A stretch of 64,000 bases of DNA from Bacteriovorax sp. (GCA_028710485.1 JAQTTZ010000006.1:24949-88948); one strand, 5' to 3'; positions 28,130 to 37,394 are shown, numbered from the stretch's first letter. Made by a program: numbers and translations. The notes: generated by a model not told the origin, from the letters alone.

Positions 28130-29055
28130 TTGCTGTTTTGCTTTAAATTAATCCAGGTCACTTCGTGTTTATTGCAAGAGAGATGGATAATTTTTGAGCC
28201 GGGAATCGCTTTTAATTTGAACATAGTTTCAAAATCAGTGGGTGCTTGAAATTTAATGGTACAAGCGAAGTTATCCACTAAACCTGAATCGCGAAAACGC
28301 GTAACTAATTCTAAAAGTTTATCAGGGTAACAAATAATATCTGAAAAAAACCAATCAAGTTTTCCAATATGCTGAGGCCGAAGGCCAAAGGCACTCTCTT
28401 GTCTAAAATCAATGCGCGGTAGAGCGGCAACCCTTGGATCGAGAGGGGCCTTATCAACACTTACGACATCGCATCCAATATTATGCAGAACCCAAGTCCA
28501 TCCACCAGGACAGCTACCGACATCAATCACTCGCATCCCAGGCGTTGGCATAATCTTATAGAGCGTAAAGAGTTCCCATAATTTTAAATAAGCGCGCGAA
28601 GGAGGATTGATTTTATCTTCGTTGAAATTAATTTCACCAAAAGGCAGTGGACAATTAGTTCTATTGGAAACGAGCATCATGCTCTCTGATAACAGAGAGA
28701 AAACTCCTATCGGAGTCGTTGGAATTGGGTCGAGAAAATTATAGCGTTTGATTTTAACCGAAGGTAATTTCTCTAGGATTAATTCAGCACGACGATGGTT
28801 ATTTAGGGAGTAATGACTCCATCGATTGGCGCGTCCCCTTAAGAGTTCAGCGGCATTACCAATCGAGCTATAGCTGACTTTTTCAACATCATGCCAAGTG
28901 TCTTGCGCGAATACGACATCTTGGGCCTCTCCTTCGCACAGGATCAAGCGGCCATGAGTTTCAAGCATAGTAATGCCCAGCAAAGTTAACTCGACTTTTA
29001 AATCTGCTTCGAAATCGACTGGAGCTAAATAGCCCGTACATTTGCTTTGACCCAT
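28126..29055 (-). CDS. RlmM/FtsJ-like 2'-O-ribose RNA methyltransferase
   Basis: 309 aa from the chosen ATG. An ATG ten codons upstream would leave only 1 bp to the divergent trmH-family gene and adds residues outside the family. The N-terminus (GYLAPVDFEADLKVEL) is THUMP-like, as in RlmM. The FtsJ core has VIDVGSCPGGWTWVL near residue 177 and a DWFFSDIICYP segment near 235, with a final Lys (CTIKFQ) completing the K-D-K-type site. RlmM makes Cm2498 in 23S rRNA; the homology supports that or a similar target. Confidence 0.82.
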   Translation of the reverse strand: MGQSKCTGYLAPVDFEADLKVELTLLGITMLETHGRLILCEGEAQDVVFAQDTWHDVEKVSYSSIGNAAELLRGRANRWSHYSLNNHRRAELILEKLPSVKIKRYNFLDPIPTTPIGVFSLLSESMMLVSNRTNCPLPFGEINFNEDKINPPSRAYLKLWELFTLYKIMPTPGMRVIDVGSCPGGWTWVLHNIGCDVVSVDKAPLDPRVAALPRIDFRQESAFGLRPQHIGKLDWFFSDIICYPDKLLELVTRFRDSGLVDNFACTIKFQAPTDFETMFKLKAIPGSKIIHLSCNKHEVTWINLKQNSK

Positions 29056-29086
29056 ACTTATCAAAATTGATACCATAGGTGTCATT

Positions 29087-29833
29087 ATGAGTAAAAAGTT
29101 TAATCGCGAAAGTGAAACAAAAATCTATGGTGAAAACGCCTGCTTGGCCCTTTTTAAGAAGCGGCCGGAAGATATTATTCAACTTTTTTTGACTAAAGAG
29201 AAATTGAAAACTTTTTCCCATATCACCAAGTACTGTGCTCAAAATAAAAAAGCATATCATATCGTGACTCGCGAAGAGTTAGAACAAATGACTAAGGCCA
29301 CTCATCACGAAGATGTGTGCATGCTGATTAGAAAAGAATCCAATCGCACTTTAGAGCAATACCTGCAAACCAAACCCACGAGTTCATTGTTAATAGCTCT
29401 TGAAAATGTTTCCAACCCTCATAATGTCGGGGCCATTCTACGAAGTGCTGCTCACTTTGGAGTAAATGGACTCATTCTGCCTGAAGCGAAGGCTGCGACT
29501 ACTGCGGCAGCAGTTAGAACTTCTGAAGGCGGATCTGAATACGTTGATATTTATGAAGCGAGCGATTTTAAAAAAACCATCGCTCTTCTAAAGAAAAATG
29601 GATACCAAATTTTAACGACCTCTTCCCACGCTAAAAAAAGTTTATATGAATTAAAATGGGAGAAAAAAGTCGTGATCCTTTTCGGCGAAGAAGCCGAAGG
29701 ACTCTCAAAAGACACTCTCACTTTAGGCGATACAATAAAAATCCCAGGAACAGATAATATTGAAAGCTTGAATGTTTCAGTCGCGGCGGCTGTTATTCTT
29801 TCAGATTATTATCAAAAGGTTCAAAAGAAATAG
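29087..29833 (+). CDS. TrmH/SpoU-family RNA 2'-O-methyltransferase
   Basis: 248 aa. An N-terminal substrate-binding domain (GENACLALFKKRPEDI) is followed by the knotted SPOUT domain. Motif 1 is ENVSNPHNVGAILRSAAHFG near residue 104, motif 2 is VVILFGEEAEGL near 195, and motif 3 is IPGTDNIESLNVSVAAAV near 222. It resembles RlmB and TrmH-like rRNA/tRNA Gm methylases. The precise target is not readable. It diverges from the RlmM-like gene. AGGTG lies 6-7 nt before the ATG. Confidence 0.88.
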   Translation: MSKKFNRESETKIYGENACLALFKKRPEDIIQLFLTKEKLKTFSHITKYCAQNKKAYHIVTREELEQMTKATHHEDVCMLIRKESNRTLEQYLQTKPTSSLLIALENVSNPHNVGAILRSAAHFGVNGLILPEAKAATTAAAVRTSEGGSEYVDIYEASDFKKTIALLKKNGYQILTTSSHAKKSLYELKWEKKVVILFGEEAEGLSKDTLTLGDTIKIPGTDNIESLNVSVAAAVILSDYYQKVQKK

Positions 29834-29841
29834 GAAGACAA

Positions 29842-31374
29842 ATGAAATCACTCTACGCCATAAATAAAAGAGTTCTACTTGTTATTCTCGATGGCTTTGG
29901 AATTAATCCCAAAGATAATAAGAATGCTATTCTTCACGCCAAAAAACCAAATATCGATTTTCTGTTTGAACACTACCCGATGACTACCATTGAAGCTGGT
30001 GGTTTACTGGTTGGTCTTCCTAAAGGAGTCGCTGGAAATTCTGAAGTCGGACATATGAATTTAGGTGCTGGAAAATCTGTGCGCCAGGATTTAGTTCGGA
30101 TCAATGAAGCCATTGAAAATAACTCTTTGAAGGATATGCCTGAACTAAACAAACTTATTGCTTACGCGAAATCTCATTCAAATCGCATTCACCTGATGGG
30201 ACTTCTCTCTGATGGTGGAGTTCACTCACATATAAATCATTTAAAAGAATTAATTAAAATTTTATCTCGTGAAGGTATCGAGTTATGCCTGCACGCTTTC
30301 ATGGACGGAAGAGATACTCCTCGAGATGTCGGGGTGAAATTCGTGGAAGAGATGGTCCAGATAAAAGAAATAAAATTTGCGTCGATACAAGGCCGATCAA
30401 TCGGAATGGATCGCGATCGCCGTTGGAATAAAATTAAAGAATGTTATGAAACTATTATTGGAAGAGGGAAAACGACAACTCTTTCAGCGCCAGAATATAT
30501 TCAAAGCGAATACAAAGAAGATCGTTATGATGAATTCATAACACCTGCTTTGCTTGATAAAAACCTCGCCATAAAATCAGACGATGCGGTTTTCTTCTTT
30601 AACTACCGTCCTGATAGAGCAATCGAAATAACTTTGGCGCTCACTGATCCAAAATTTGATGAATTTGAAACTCCTATCCGTCCTGGATATTTTCTTTGCA
30701 TGACTCCTTACGTGCAAGAAAATGTCGATCTTCCTATTTTATTTGATAAGGAAAAACTTCGCGGAACCCTGTCTGAATACATATCTAAGAGTGGATTAAA
30801 ACAATTTAAAATTGCTGAAACAGAAAAATACGCACACGTGACTTACTTCTTTAATGGAGGAGAAAAAACTCCTTTTCCTGGAGAAGAGCAGGTTTTAATT
30901 CCTTCCAATCGTGAAATTGCGACCTATGATGAAAAACCAGAGATGAGTGCTCCTCAGGTGTTGGCCAGACTGGAAAAAGCACTTGCAGATCATACAATTA
31001 ATTTTTATGCTGTAAACTTCGCGAATTCAGATATGGTTGGTCACACTGGAAATTTTGAAGCCGCGGTAAAGGCGATTGAAGTTCTCGATGAATGTGTCGG
31101 ACAATTAATGAAAAAATGCGAAGCTGAGAAAGTTACAATGCTAGTGACGGCCGATCATGGAAATTCAGATCAAATGGTTTACGACAATGGAGATATCCAC
31201 ACATCTCACACTGAAGCCCCTGTACCATTTGCAGTTTTCGATCCTGACTTAAAAGATGAAAAATTAGAATTGAACGAAGGCCCTTTTGCTTTAAAAGACG
31301 TGGCCCCTACTGTTCTTAATATTATGGGACTTCCGAAAGCCGATAATTTCGAAGGTATGAGCATTTTTAAATAG
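29842..31374 (+). CDS. gpmI: 2,3-bisphosphoglycerate-independent phosphoglycerate mutase
   Basis: 510 aa, the usual iPGM length. VILDGFGI carries the first Mn-binding Asp near residue 17. GNSEVGHMNLGAGK holds the catalytic Ser near 67. FMDGRDTPRDVG lies near 154 and the RPDRAIE loop near 254. The C-terminal metal site is VTADHGNSDQM near 435. It interconverts 3- and 2-phosphoglycerate. AGGAAG precedes the ATG. The gene lies 8 bp after the trmH-family gene and 8 bp before pfkA, so a glycolytic pair is probably co-transcribed. Confidence 0.97.
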   Translation: MKSLYAINKRVLLVILDGFGINPKDNKNAILHAKKPNIDFLFEHYPMTTIEAGGLLVGLPKGVAGNSEVGHMNLGAGKSVRQDLVRINEAIENNSLKDMPELNKLIAYAKSHSNRIHLMGLLSDGGVHSHINHLKELIKILSREGIELCLHAFMDGRDTPRDVGVKFVEEMVQIKEIKFASIQGRSIGMDRDRRWNKIKECYETIIGRGKTTTLSAPEYIQSEYKEDRYDEFITPALLDKNLAIKSDDAVFFFNYRPDRAIEITLALTDPKFDEFETPIRPGYFLCMTPYVQENVDLPILFDKEKLRGTLSEYISKSGLKQFKIAETEKYAHVTYFFNGGEKTPFPGEEQVLIPSNREIATYDEKPEMSAPQVLARLEKALADHTINFYAVNFANSDMVGHTGNFEAAVKAIEVLDECVGQLMKKCEAEKVTMLVTADHGNSDQMVYDNGDIHTSHTEAPVPFAVFDPDLKDEKLELNEGPFALKDVAPTVLNIMGLPKADNFEGMSIFK

Positions 31375-31382
31375 GAAAATAT

Positions 31383-32360
31383 ATGAGTAAGTTAAAACGT
31401 ATTGCTGTTTTATGTAGTGGTGGAGATAGCCCTGGAATGAACAGTGCCATTCGGGCCGTTGTTCGTACCGGTATTGGCGCTGGCCTTGAAGTTTTCGGCG
31501 TCCAAAAAGGCTATGCTGGTCTTTTAGAAGGAAATATACGTCAACTTGATGTCTCATCTGTCGGTAATATTCTTCAACACGGAGGAACGATGCTCCAGAC
31601 TTCCCGTTGTGCTGAGTTCATTACACCGGAAGGAAGAAGAGAAGCGGCTAATTTACTTAAAAGAAAAAAAATTGATGCTCTGATCGTCATTGGTGGAGAT
31701 GGATCTTTTAACGGGGCCATGAAACTGCATGACGAACACCAAATTCCGGTTGTAGGCATTCCCGGAACAATTGATAACGATATCGATGGAACAGATTACA
31801 CTATTGGATTTGATACTGCTGTTCAAAATGCAGTAGATGCCGTCGATAAACTCCGCGACACCGCCAACTCGCACGGAAGAACTTTTATCGTCGAAGTCAT
31901 GGGGCGTCGCTCACCTGCAATCGCCCTTAAAGTTGGAATTTGTACGGGAGCAGAAAACGTTGTGCTTCCGACTGCTACTATTGACTACGATAAAATTGCG
32001 GCCGATATTGACCGCGGTATTAAGCGTGGAAAAACTTCTTCAATTATTATTGCCTCTGAAGGTGAAGTTGAAGGAGTTGGGTATACGATTAGAAATAATT
32101 TGAAAGATAAATTTAAACTTGAAGCTCACGTCTGCATTTTGGGACATATTCAACGCGGTGGAAATCCAACACCAACTGATCGATTGATTGCTTCTCAAAT
32201 GGGCAATTTTGCAGTTCAGGCCTTACTGGCCGGAGAATTGTCATCTGCTACTGTTTTTCTTCAAGGAAAAGTAACCCTTTCACCATTAAAAAATTGTTTA
32301 AGAAAGAAAAATGAATTTGACTTGGGCGACGTTCAACTTTTAACGACTCTCTCAATTTAA
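31383..32360 (+). CDS. pfkA: ATP-dependent 6-phosphofructokinase
   Basis: 325 aa. SGGDSPGMNSAIRAVV at residues ~12-27 binds ATP. IGGDGSFNGA follows near 102. GIPGTIDNDIDGTD near 124-137 contains the catalytic Asp. EVMGRRSPAIAL near 170 and LGHIQRGG near 256 bind fructose 6-phosphate. The Gly after the GGDG motif points to ATP rather than pyrophosphate use. It commits fructose 6-phosphate to glycolysis. AGGA lies 8 nt before the ATG. It converges with the next gene, 4 bp between stops. Confidence 0.96.
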   Translation: MSKLKRIAVLCSGGDSPGMNSAIRAVVRTGIGAGLEVFGVQKGYAGLLEGNIRQLDVSSVGNILQHGGTMLQTSRCAEFITPEGRREAANLLKRKKIDALIVIGGDGSFNGAMKLHDEHQIPVVGIPGTIDNDIDGTDYTIGFDTAVQNAVDAVDKLRDTANSHGRTFIVEVMGRRSPAIALKVGICTGAENVVLPTATIDYDKIAADIDRGIKRGKTSSIIIASEGEVEGVGYTIRNNLKDKFKLEAHVCILGHIQRGGNPTPTDRLIASQMGNFAVQALLAGELSSATVFLQGKVTLSPLKNCLRKKNEFDLGDVQLLTTLSI

Positions 32361-32364
32361 AAAA

Positions 32365-32706
32365 TTATTCGCAAATGCTTAAGCAGTCTAGTGTCTGAAA
32401 TGAACTCTTACAAAAAGTAAGGCAAGTATCGAACCCTTCACTCAGGCACTGACTATTAGAGCGTTTAAAATTAGGCCAGACCTGATTCAGGCATTCTTCA
32501 ACAGAGTTGTTGATATTTGATTTACAGTAATCGAATTTTGCTTTTAAGTTTTTTACTGGAAGCTTGCAAGTTGCGTTGTCTCCGCCACAACTAACTGTCG
32601 TGGTAGAGTTTGCTTGCAAAGTGATTGTATCACCTACATTTAAATTAATGGCCGTTGCATGAAGAAGTGTTGATGAGAAAAAAGTCAGCGCCAGTAAATA
32701 TTTCAT
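32365..32706 (-). CDS. Small secreted cysteine-rich protein
   Basis: 113 aa. The signal peptide is cleaved near LHATA. The mature part of about 95 aa holds ten Cys, with the C-terminal half patterned C-x7-C-x3-C-x6-C-x3-C, suggesting several disulfides. The family is not recognised. AAGGAG lies 6 nt before the ATG. Convergent with pfkA. Confidence 0.75.
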   Translation of the reverse strand: MKYLLALTFFSSTLLHATAINLNVGDTITLQANSTTTVSCGGDNATCKLPVKNLKAKFDYCKSNINNSVEECLNQVWPNFKRSNSQCLSEGFDTCLTFCKSSFQTLDCLSICE

Positions 32707-32795
32707 ATGAACTCCTTTTAGTAAAATTCGTTTAATTTAGATTAGCAGGAGTAATACCTCTGTCTCAACTTATTCGTAGTTTGCCTGGCATCAAG

Positions 32796-33323
32796 TTATG
32801 AATTGTTATGTAGCAATGACTCCATCAACCCTTCAATCGGCAAATGGTAATAATCTTCATAAACTTTCATATTGTTGGGCGCAATCACTTTCAACGACTG
32901 TGGTTCATTCAATTTAAATAAATCCCAAAGATCAATTTGCTGATTCTCCGTAAGTTCCAGTGAAGTAACCTCACCTTCCACCGAAATTTTTCCTGATGCA
33001 AAGCAATCTTCTAGGGCCTGCAAAGGTAAATGACCAGTTAGACTCCAAAGCATCAGAAGCAGTGGTAACTCCAAATAACGATACTCTTCATCTTTAAATT
33101 TTTTTCCCTCCAACTCTCCTTCAACACAAAGGACAAATCTCTTTAGTGGAAATTTCAGTTTATTTTTACGAGAAAGATAAACAAATTTCTCTTTCATTGT
33201 TCTGGAATATTTTCCGACTCCAACAATCTCAATTCCGGGAATTCCGTTGGAGGCATAGCCAAAAATATCTACCGGACAATACTGTCCAGCGTAAGGATAA
33301 AGACTTTTCGTTCGCATGTTCAT
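32796..33323 (-). CDS. Stand-alone ComM/Mg-chelatase-like N-terminal domain protein
   Basis: 175 aa from the ATG with GGAGG 5 nt upstream. Residues ~20-105 follow the S5-like N-terminal domain of ComM: GYASNGIPGIEIVGVG, then FPLKRFVLCVEGEL, then YLELPLLLMLWSLTGHL, then ASGKISVEGEV. Residues ~120-170 match the ComM stretch that precedes the ATPase (KVIAPNNMKVYE...IEGLMESL). The AAA+ domain and zinc ribbon of full ComM (about 500 aa) are absent and nothing downstream encodes them. In ComM the complete protein is a helicase for DNA branch migration in transformation. The role of the lone domain is unknown. Confidence 0.72.
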   Translation of the reverse strand: MNMRTKSLYPYAGQYCPVDIFGYASNGIPGIEIVGVGKYSRTMKEKFVYLSRKNKLKFPLKRFVLCVEGELEGKKFKDEEYRYLELPLLLMLWSLTGHLPLQALEDCFASGKISVEGEVTSLELTENQQIDLWDLFKLNEPQSLKVIAPNNMKVYEDYYHLPIEGLMESLLHNNS

Positions 33324-33417
33324 GGGGACCTCCAATGCCCTTAATGCAGTATTTGTGAAAGATGATAAACATTAGCTCCTCAAATATAAAAAAGACTTGC
33401 TCCCACGAAAGCAATTT

Positions 33418-33445
33418 CTGACAATAGGGCAATCATTTATATACT
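33418..33445 (+). promoter_or_regulatory. Sigma-70-type promoter of aspA
   Basis: CTGACA (-35) at 33418-33423, a 16-bp spacer and TATACT (-10) at 33440-33445. Each box has five of six consensus bases. Transcription would start near 33452, just upstream of the CGGAG ribosome site. Confidence 0.65.
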
Positions 33446-33464
33446 GATAACGGAGATTTTTTAT

Positions 33465-34895
33465 ATGGGTCAGGAATTACATCAATACAGAACTGAACAC
33501 GACCTCCTGGGAGAGAAGGCTATTCCTTATGGTGCTTACTATGGAATCCATACTCTTCGTGCGATGGAAAACTTCAAAATCTCACACTCAAAAATTAGCC
33601 ATAATACTTTGATGGTGAAGGCCTTAGCTCTAACCAAAAAAGCATGTGCCATGGCCAATGGTGAAATCGGAACTATTGATAAAGAAGTGGCTGCAGTAAT
33701 TGTCCGCGCCTGTGATGAAATAATTATAAAAAATCGCTGCCTTGATCAATTTCCGATTGATACTTTCCAAGGCGGAGCGGGCACTTCGGTCAATATGAAC
33801 GCCAACGAAGTTATCGCTAATTTAGCACTAGAACTTCTTGGTGAGGAAAAAGGAAATTATAATATTGTTCACCCTAACGATCATGTGAATAAATGCCAGT
33901 CGACAAACGATGCTTATCCAACCGCATTTAGAGTGGCCCTCTTTAGCCATTTATTGGAACTTTTATCAGCACTGGAATTATTAAAAGAATCATTTGAAAA
34001 AAAATCAATTGAGTTTAAAAGTATTTTAAAAATGGGACGCACTCAACTTCAAGATGCAGTACCAATGTCTCTTGGACAAGAATTTAATGCTTACGCCACT
34101 CTGGTAAAAGAAGACATTAAGCTTCTCTCTTCTATAAAAAATTTAGTTCTTGAAGTAAATTTAGGGGCTACAGCAATTGGAACCGGTATCAATACTCCGG
34201 ACGATTACGCTCCTTTAGCTGTGCAAAAGCTTCGAGAGGTCACAGGTTACGAATTTACTCTCTCTGAAGATTTGATTGAAGCGACTTCTGATTGTGGCGC
34301 TTACGTTATGATCTCTGGCGCGCTCAAGCGCACGGCCGTAAAGCTTTCTAAAATTTGTAATGATCTTCGCTTGCTTTCTTCAGGGCCAAGAGCTGGTCTC
34401 AAAGAAATTAATCTTCCTGAACTTCAGGCCGGCTCAAGTATTATGCCCGCAAAAGTTAATCCAGTTATCCCAGAAGTTGTGAATCAAGTTTGTTTCAAAA
34501 TAATTGGAAATGACCTAACTATTACGATGGCGGCAGAAGCCGGACAACTTCAATTAAATGTGATGGAACCAGTGATTGCTTCTTCATTATTTGAATCAGT
34601 AAATCTTCTAAAAAATGCTTGTCACACTCTGCAGTCAAAATGCATTGATGGCATTACCGCAAATCCTGCAATCTGCCTGAAAAATGTTATGAACAGTATT
34701 GCGATCGTTACATTTCTCGATCCTATATTAGGCCACGAGGTGTGTGATCAGATTGGAAAAATTTGTGCAAAAAGTGGAAAAAATGTTTCGGAAGTGGCAC
34801 TCGAAAAAGGGCTAGTCACTCAAGAGCAATTAGATAAAATATTTTCGATAGAAAATATGCTCAATCCCAAATACTTAGGAAAAAAGCACTTCTAA
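33465..34895 (+). CDS. aspA: Aspartate ammonia-lyase
   Basis: 476 aa of the fumarase/aspartase superfamily. The start ([24 protein letters not shown]) is aspartase-like. [17 protein letters not shown] near residue 103, [19 protein letters not shown] near 140-158 and the flexible SS-loop [11 protein letters not shown] near 324-334 with the catalytic Ser are all present. It converts aspartate to fumarate plus ammonia. CGGAG precedes the ATG by 9 nt. Fumarase class II is the alternative, but the GIHTLRA and KCQSTND wording favours aspartase. It ends inside a very long hairpin shared with the convergent gene. Confidence 0.95.
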   Translation: MGQELHQYRTEHDLLGEKAIPYGAYYGIHTLRAMENFKISHSKISHNTLMVKALALTKKACAMANGEIGTIDKEVAAVIVRACDEIIIKNRCLDQFPIDTFQGGAGTSVNMNANEVIANLALELLGEEKGNYNIVHPNDHVNKCQSTNDAYPTAFRVALFSHLLELLSALELLKESFEKKSIEFKSILKMGRTQLQDAVPMSLGQEFNAYATLVKEDIKLLSSIKNLVLEVNLGATAIGTGINTPDDYAPLAVQKLREVTGYEFTLSEDLIEATSDCGAYVMISGALKRTAVKLSKICNDLRLLSSGPRAGLKEINLPELQAGSSIMPAKVNPVIPEVVNQVCFKIIGNDLTITMAAEAGQLQLNVMEPVIASSLFESVNLLKNACHTLQSKCIDGITANPAICLKNVMNSIAIVTFLDPILGHEVCDQIGKICAKSGKNVSEVALEKGLVTQEQLDKIFSIENMLNPKYLGKKHF

Positions 34896-34968
34896 AAGGT
34901 TCCTCCTAAAAGGTTCCAGGAGACTTCTTGAAAAGAAGTCTCCTGGAACCTTTTAGGAACCTTTTAGA
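34891..34968. terminator. Exceptionally long hairpin between convergent aspA and FecR-type genes
   Basis: A 23-bp perfect stem (34907-34929 with 34933-34955) around a 3-nt GAA loop is extended by an outer 13-bp perfect stem (34891-34903 with 34956-34968), with a 3-nt bulge on one side. The structure contains direct repeats of CTAAAAGGTTCC and includes both stop codons. U-tracts are short (four T) and lie within the stem, so it is an atypical bidirectional terminator. Confidence 0.75.
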
Positions 34969-35557
34969 GAACGCCCATGTCTTTAAATACAATGTTGGTC
35001 ATATTGATCATACTTTTTGCAGCGACAGTGGCCTTAAGTTCACTCTTAGGAGTTGCCAAGCTCAGGTCTTCATCTTTATTAACGTTCACTTCACCTGTTG
35101 CCGATTTTGCAGAAACAACTCCTTCGCAAACACAAAGATAAGATTGTTTTTTTGTTTCTTCGATCATGAAGCGAGTTCCCCGAACAGCAAATGAAACTCT
35201 TTTAGTTTTAACATCAAAAGTTTCATTTTGAGTCAGAGGCTTGATGGCAGAATAAAGCTTGCCTCTTAAAAGATTAAAAAGGGTATTTTTTGGATTTAAG
35301 GTTTCAACTTTTACTGTTGCACCAGTGAAGCGCACGAGATGGCCGTTTTGAAATTTTACTTCGACGTAGTCACCAGATTTTGGAATTGTTAATTCCATTC
35401 TTTCTGCGATCTCTGCGCCAACTTTAATTTGTTCTTTATTAATAAAAGCCTTTCCATGAATTTTTGAAACATTGGCAACGGCCATAAATTCAGCATGAGC
35501 AGCTGAGATTAGAGCTAGCGTTAAAAAAATCGAAGCAAGTAGTGTTTTAAATTTCAT
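34964..35557 (-). CDS. FecR-domain periplasmic protein
   Basis: 197 aa. The signal peptide ends SAAHA-E. The FecR domain (PF04773-like) spans residues ~25-150: GKAFINKEQIKVGAEI, then SGDYVEVKFQNGHLVRF, then the signature FDVKTKRVSFAVRGTRFMIEE near 112-132. It lacks the sigma-regulator membrane anchor, so it belongs to the free periplasmic FecR-domain proteins rather than an anti-sigma factor. Ligand unknown. GGGGAGAG precedes the ATG. Its start overlaps the upstream gene by 11 nt. Confidence 0.85.
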   Translation of the reverse strand: MKFKTLLASIFLTLALISAAHAEFMAVANVSKIHGKAFINKEQIKVGAEIAERMELTIPKSGDYVEVKFQNGHLVRFTGATVKVETLNPKNTLFNLLRGKLYSAIKPLTQNETFDVKTKRVSFAVRGTRFMIEETKKQSYLCVCEGVVSAKSATGEVNVNKDEDLSLATPKSELKATVAAKSMINMTNIVFKDMGVL

Positions 35558-36023
35558 TGAGACTCTCCCCTATATGTTTTGAAAAATAGCAGTTTAAATT
35601 TTTTTCGAGCATTGAAAAGTGAGCAATCTCTAAACGATTGGCGTATATTTTTCCAAGTTCTTCACATCCTTTTTTTGGATTGAAGCAGTATTTTAAATCC
35701 CGCTGATCGCAAGACACGCTCAGCATAATACTTTCACTCATCTCACAGACGACTTTCTTTTTAGCCAGATCGACATATCCTCTGGTTAATATTTTTTCCA
35801 AAGGAAATTGTTTGAGACAAAAATCAATCAGGTGATATGACTTATTCAAGCATTCAATTTCTATTAATGATTTCAAAGAAATCAATACAGCATTTTTGGC
35901 ACCCATAAGATCACAGACCTCGGCGTAGGAAAATTCTTTATATTGAGGCATGCTGATTTCGTGCTTTAGAACCTCAGCTTGAAGATTAGAAAACAATAAT
36001 AGAAGTGATACTGGTAGTGACAT
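35547..36023 (-). CDS. Secreted hypothetical protein upstream of the FecR-type gene
   Basis: 158 aa, not recognised. A short hydrophobic leader (residues 1-16) could be a signal peptide. The mature part has nine Cys, including SCDQRDLKYCFNPKKGC near 105-120, suggesting an oxidised exported protein. It overlaps the FecR-type gene by 11 nt, so both are likely made from one transcript. Confidence 0.65.
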   Translation of the reverse strand: MSLPVSLLLLFSNLQAEVLKHEISMPQYKEFSYAEVCDLMGAKNAVLISLKSLIEIECLNKSYHLIDFCLKQFPLEKILTRGYVDLAKKKVVCEMSESIMLSVSCDQRDLKYCFNPKKGCEELGKIYANRLEIAHFSMLEKNLNCYFSKHIGESLNEI

Positions 36024-36076
36024 ATAAAAAAAATTGTAACAATAATTTTTCCCACCGTCATAGAATTTCTGGTGAT

Positions 36077-36106
36077 AAAAAAGGCTGCAATAAAGCAGCC
36101 TTTTTT
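36077..36106. terminator. Bidirectional Rho-independent terminator
   Basis: Perfect 12-bp stem (AAAAAAGGCTGC and GCAGCCTTTTTT) with a 6-nt loop AATAAA. It has T-tracts in both directions and terminates the minus-strand glutamate dehydrogenase gene. Confidence 0.9.
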
Positions 36107-36134
36107 AAAAATTGTGAAAAATGATAACGTTAAA

Positions 36135-37394
36135 CTATGATGGCCAAAGACCTCTAAGTTTCATCGCTTTTTCTAAGCGACGAATCGCTGCCACAAGGGC
36201 TGCACTCTTCATGTTTGTATTGAATTCTTTTGAAGTAGCGTAAACATTTTCAAAAGCGTTCTTCATAATCGAATGAAGTTTGCTATTAACTTCATCTAGA
36301 TCCCAGAAGAAACTTTGCAGTCCTTGTACCCATTCAAAATAAGAGACAATAACCCCACCAGAGTTACAGAGAATGTCTGGAATAAGGAAAGATCCATTTG
36401 CAGTAACAATATCAATGGCCTCTTTTGTAAGAGGACCGTTCGCACCTTCAGCAATGATTCTCGCTTTTACCGTGTGTGCATTTTTTTCTGTAATAACACC
36501 GTCAATCGCAGCTGGAATTAAAACATCTACTTTAAGAGCAAAAAGTTCATCATTAGTTATATGTTGTGTTCCTGGCATTCCTTTAAGAACTTTATTTTCT
36601 TTTACCCATCTCTCACATTTTTCAATATCGAGACCTTTTGGATCGTAAACTCCTCCAGAAATATCTGAGACTGCTACAATTTTTGCTCCTTGAGCACTTA
36701 AATCATAAGCAGCAGGAATCCCAACTTTACCAAAACCGTGAATCGCTACAGTTGTATTTTGGTCAATAGTCATACCGATTTTTTCAGCAGCGAAGTTTAC
36801 ACAGAATGCAACTCCTTTACCTGTTGATTCAGCTCTACCTAGTGATCCACCAAGATCAATTGGTTTACCTGTAACGACAGCGCCGTCAGTGTAACCTTTG
36901 ATTTGTGAATAAGTATCCATGAACCAAGCCATAGTTTGAGAATCCGTTCCAATATCTGGAGCTGGAATATCAATATGAGGCCCAATGATCATGTTAATTT
37001 CTGTCGCGTATCTTCTCGTTAGGGCCTGAAGCTCTTGGCGAGAAAGATGAGTTGGATCAACGCAAATACCACCCTTTGCTCCACCGTAAGGAAGACCAAC
37101 AAGAGCGCATTTAAAAGTCATCAACATTGCTAATCCTGCAGTCTCTGAAAGATCGACACCTGGATGGTAGCGAATTCCTCCTTTACCTGGCCCAAGAGTT
37201 AAATTGTGTTGAACTCTGTATCCGATAAAAGTTTTTACCGTTCCGTCATCAAGACGGATAGGAACTGAAACTTGTAGTGCGCGTTTTGGATATTTTAATC
37301 TCTCAGCAACGTTTGGGTCGAGACCCATAATTTTACTAGCGTCTTCCAATTGCTTAATAGCATCTTGGAATAAAAGACTGTCAAACAGACTCAT
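36135..37394 (-). CDS. gdhA: Glutamate dehydrogenase (Glu/Leu/Phe/Val family)
   Basis: 419 aa, the length of NAD-type hexameric GDHs such as RocG/GudB. Substrate motifs are GPGKGGIRYHPGVD near residue 72 and GLPYGGAKGGI near 103 with the catalytic Lys. The dinucleotide fold has TVAIHGFGKVGIPAAYDL near 210. IAEGANGPLT follows near 315. It interconverts glutamate and 2-oxoglutarate plus ammonia. The chosen ATG has CGGAGG 7 nt upstream; an ATG six codons earlier covers that site and is unlikely. Monocistronic, ending in a strong terminator. Confidence 0.95.
   Translation of the reverse strand: MSLFDSLLFQDAIKQLEDASKIMGLDPNVAERLKYPKRALQVSVPIRLDDGTVKTFIGYRVQHNLTLGPGKGGIRYHPGVDLSETAGLAMLMTFKCALVGLPYGGAKGGICVDPTHLSRQELQALTRRYATEINMIIGPHIDIPAPDIGTDSQTMAWFMDTYSQIKGYTDGAVVTGKPIDLGGSLGRAESTGKGVAFCVNFAAEKIGMTIDQNTTVAIHGFGKVGIPAAYDLSAQGAKIVAVSDISGGVYDPKGLDIEKCERWVKENKVLKGMPGTQHITNDELFALKVDVLIPAAIDGVITEKNAHTVKARIIAEGANGPLTKEAIDIVTANGSFLIPDILCNSGGVIVSYFEWVQGLQSFFWDLDEVNSKLHSIMKNAFENVYATSKEFNTNMKSAALVAAIRRLEKAMKLRGLWPS

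Noticed and set aside
34964..36023. FecR-type gene as part of a FecI/FecR sigma system
   Set aside because: There is no sigma factor or TonB receptor nearby, and the protein has a cleavable signal instead of a membrane-spanning anti-sigma domain.
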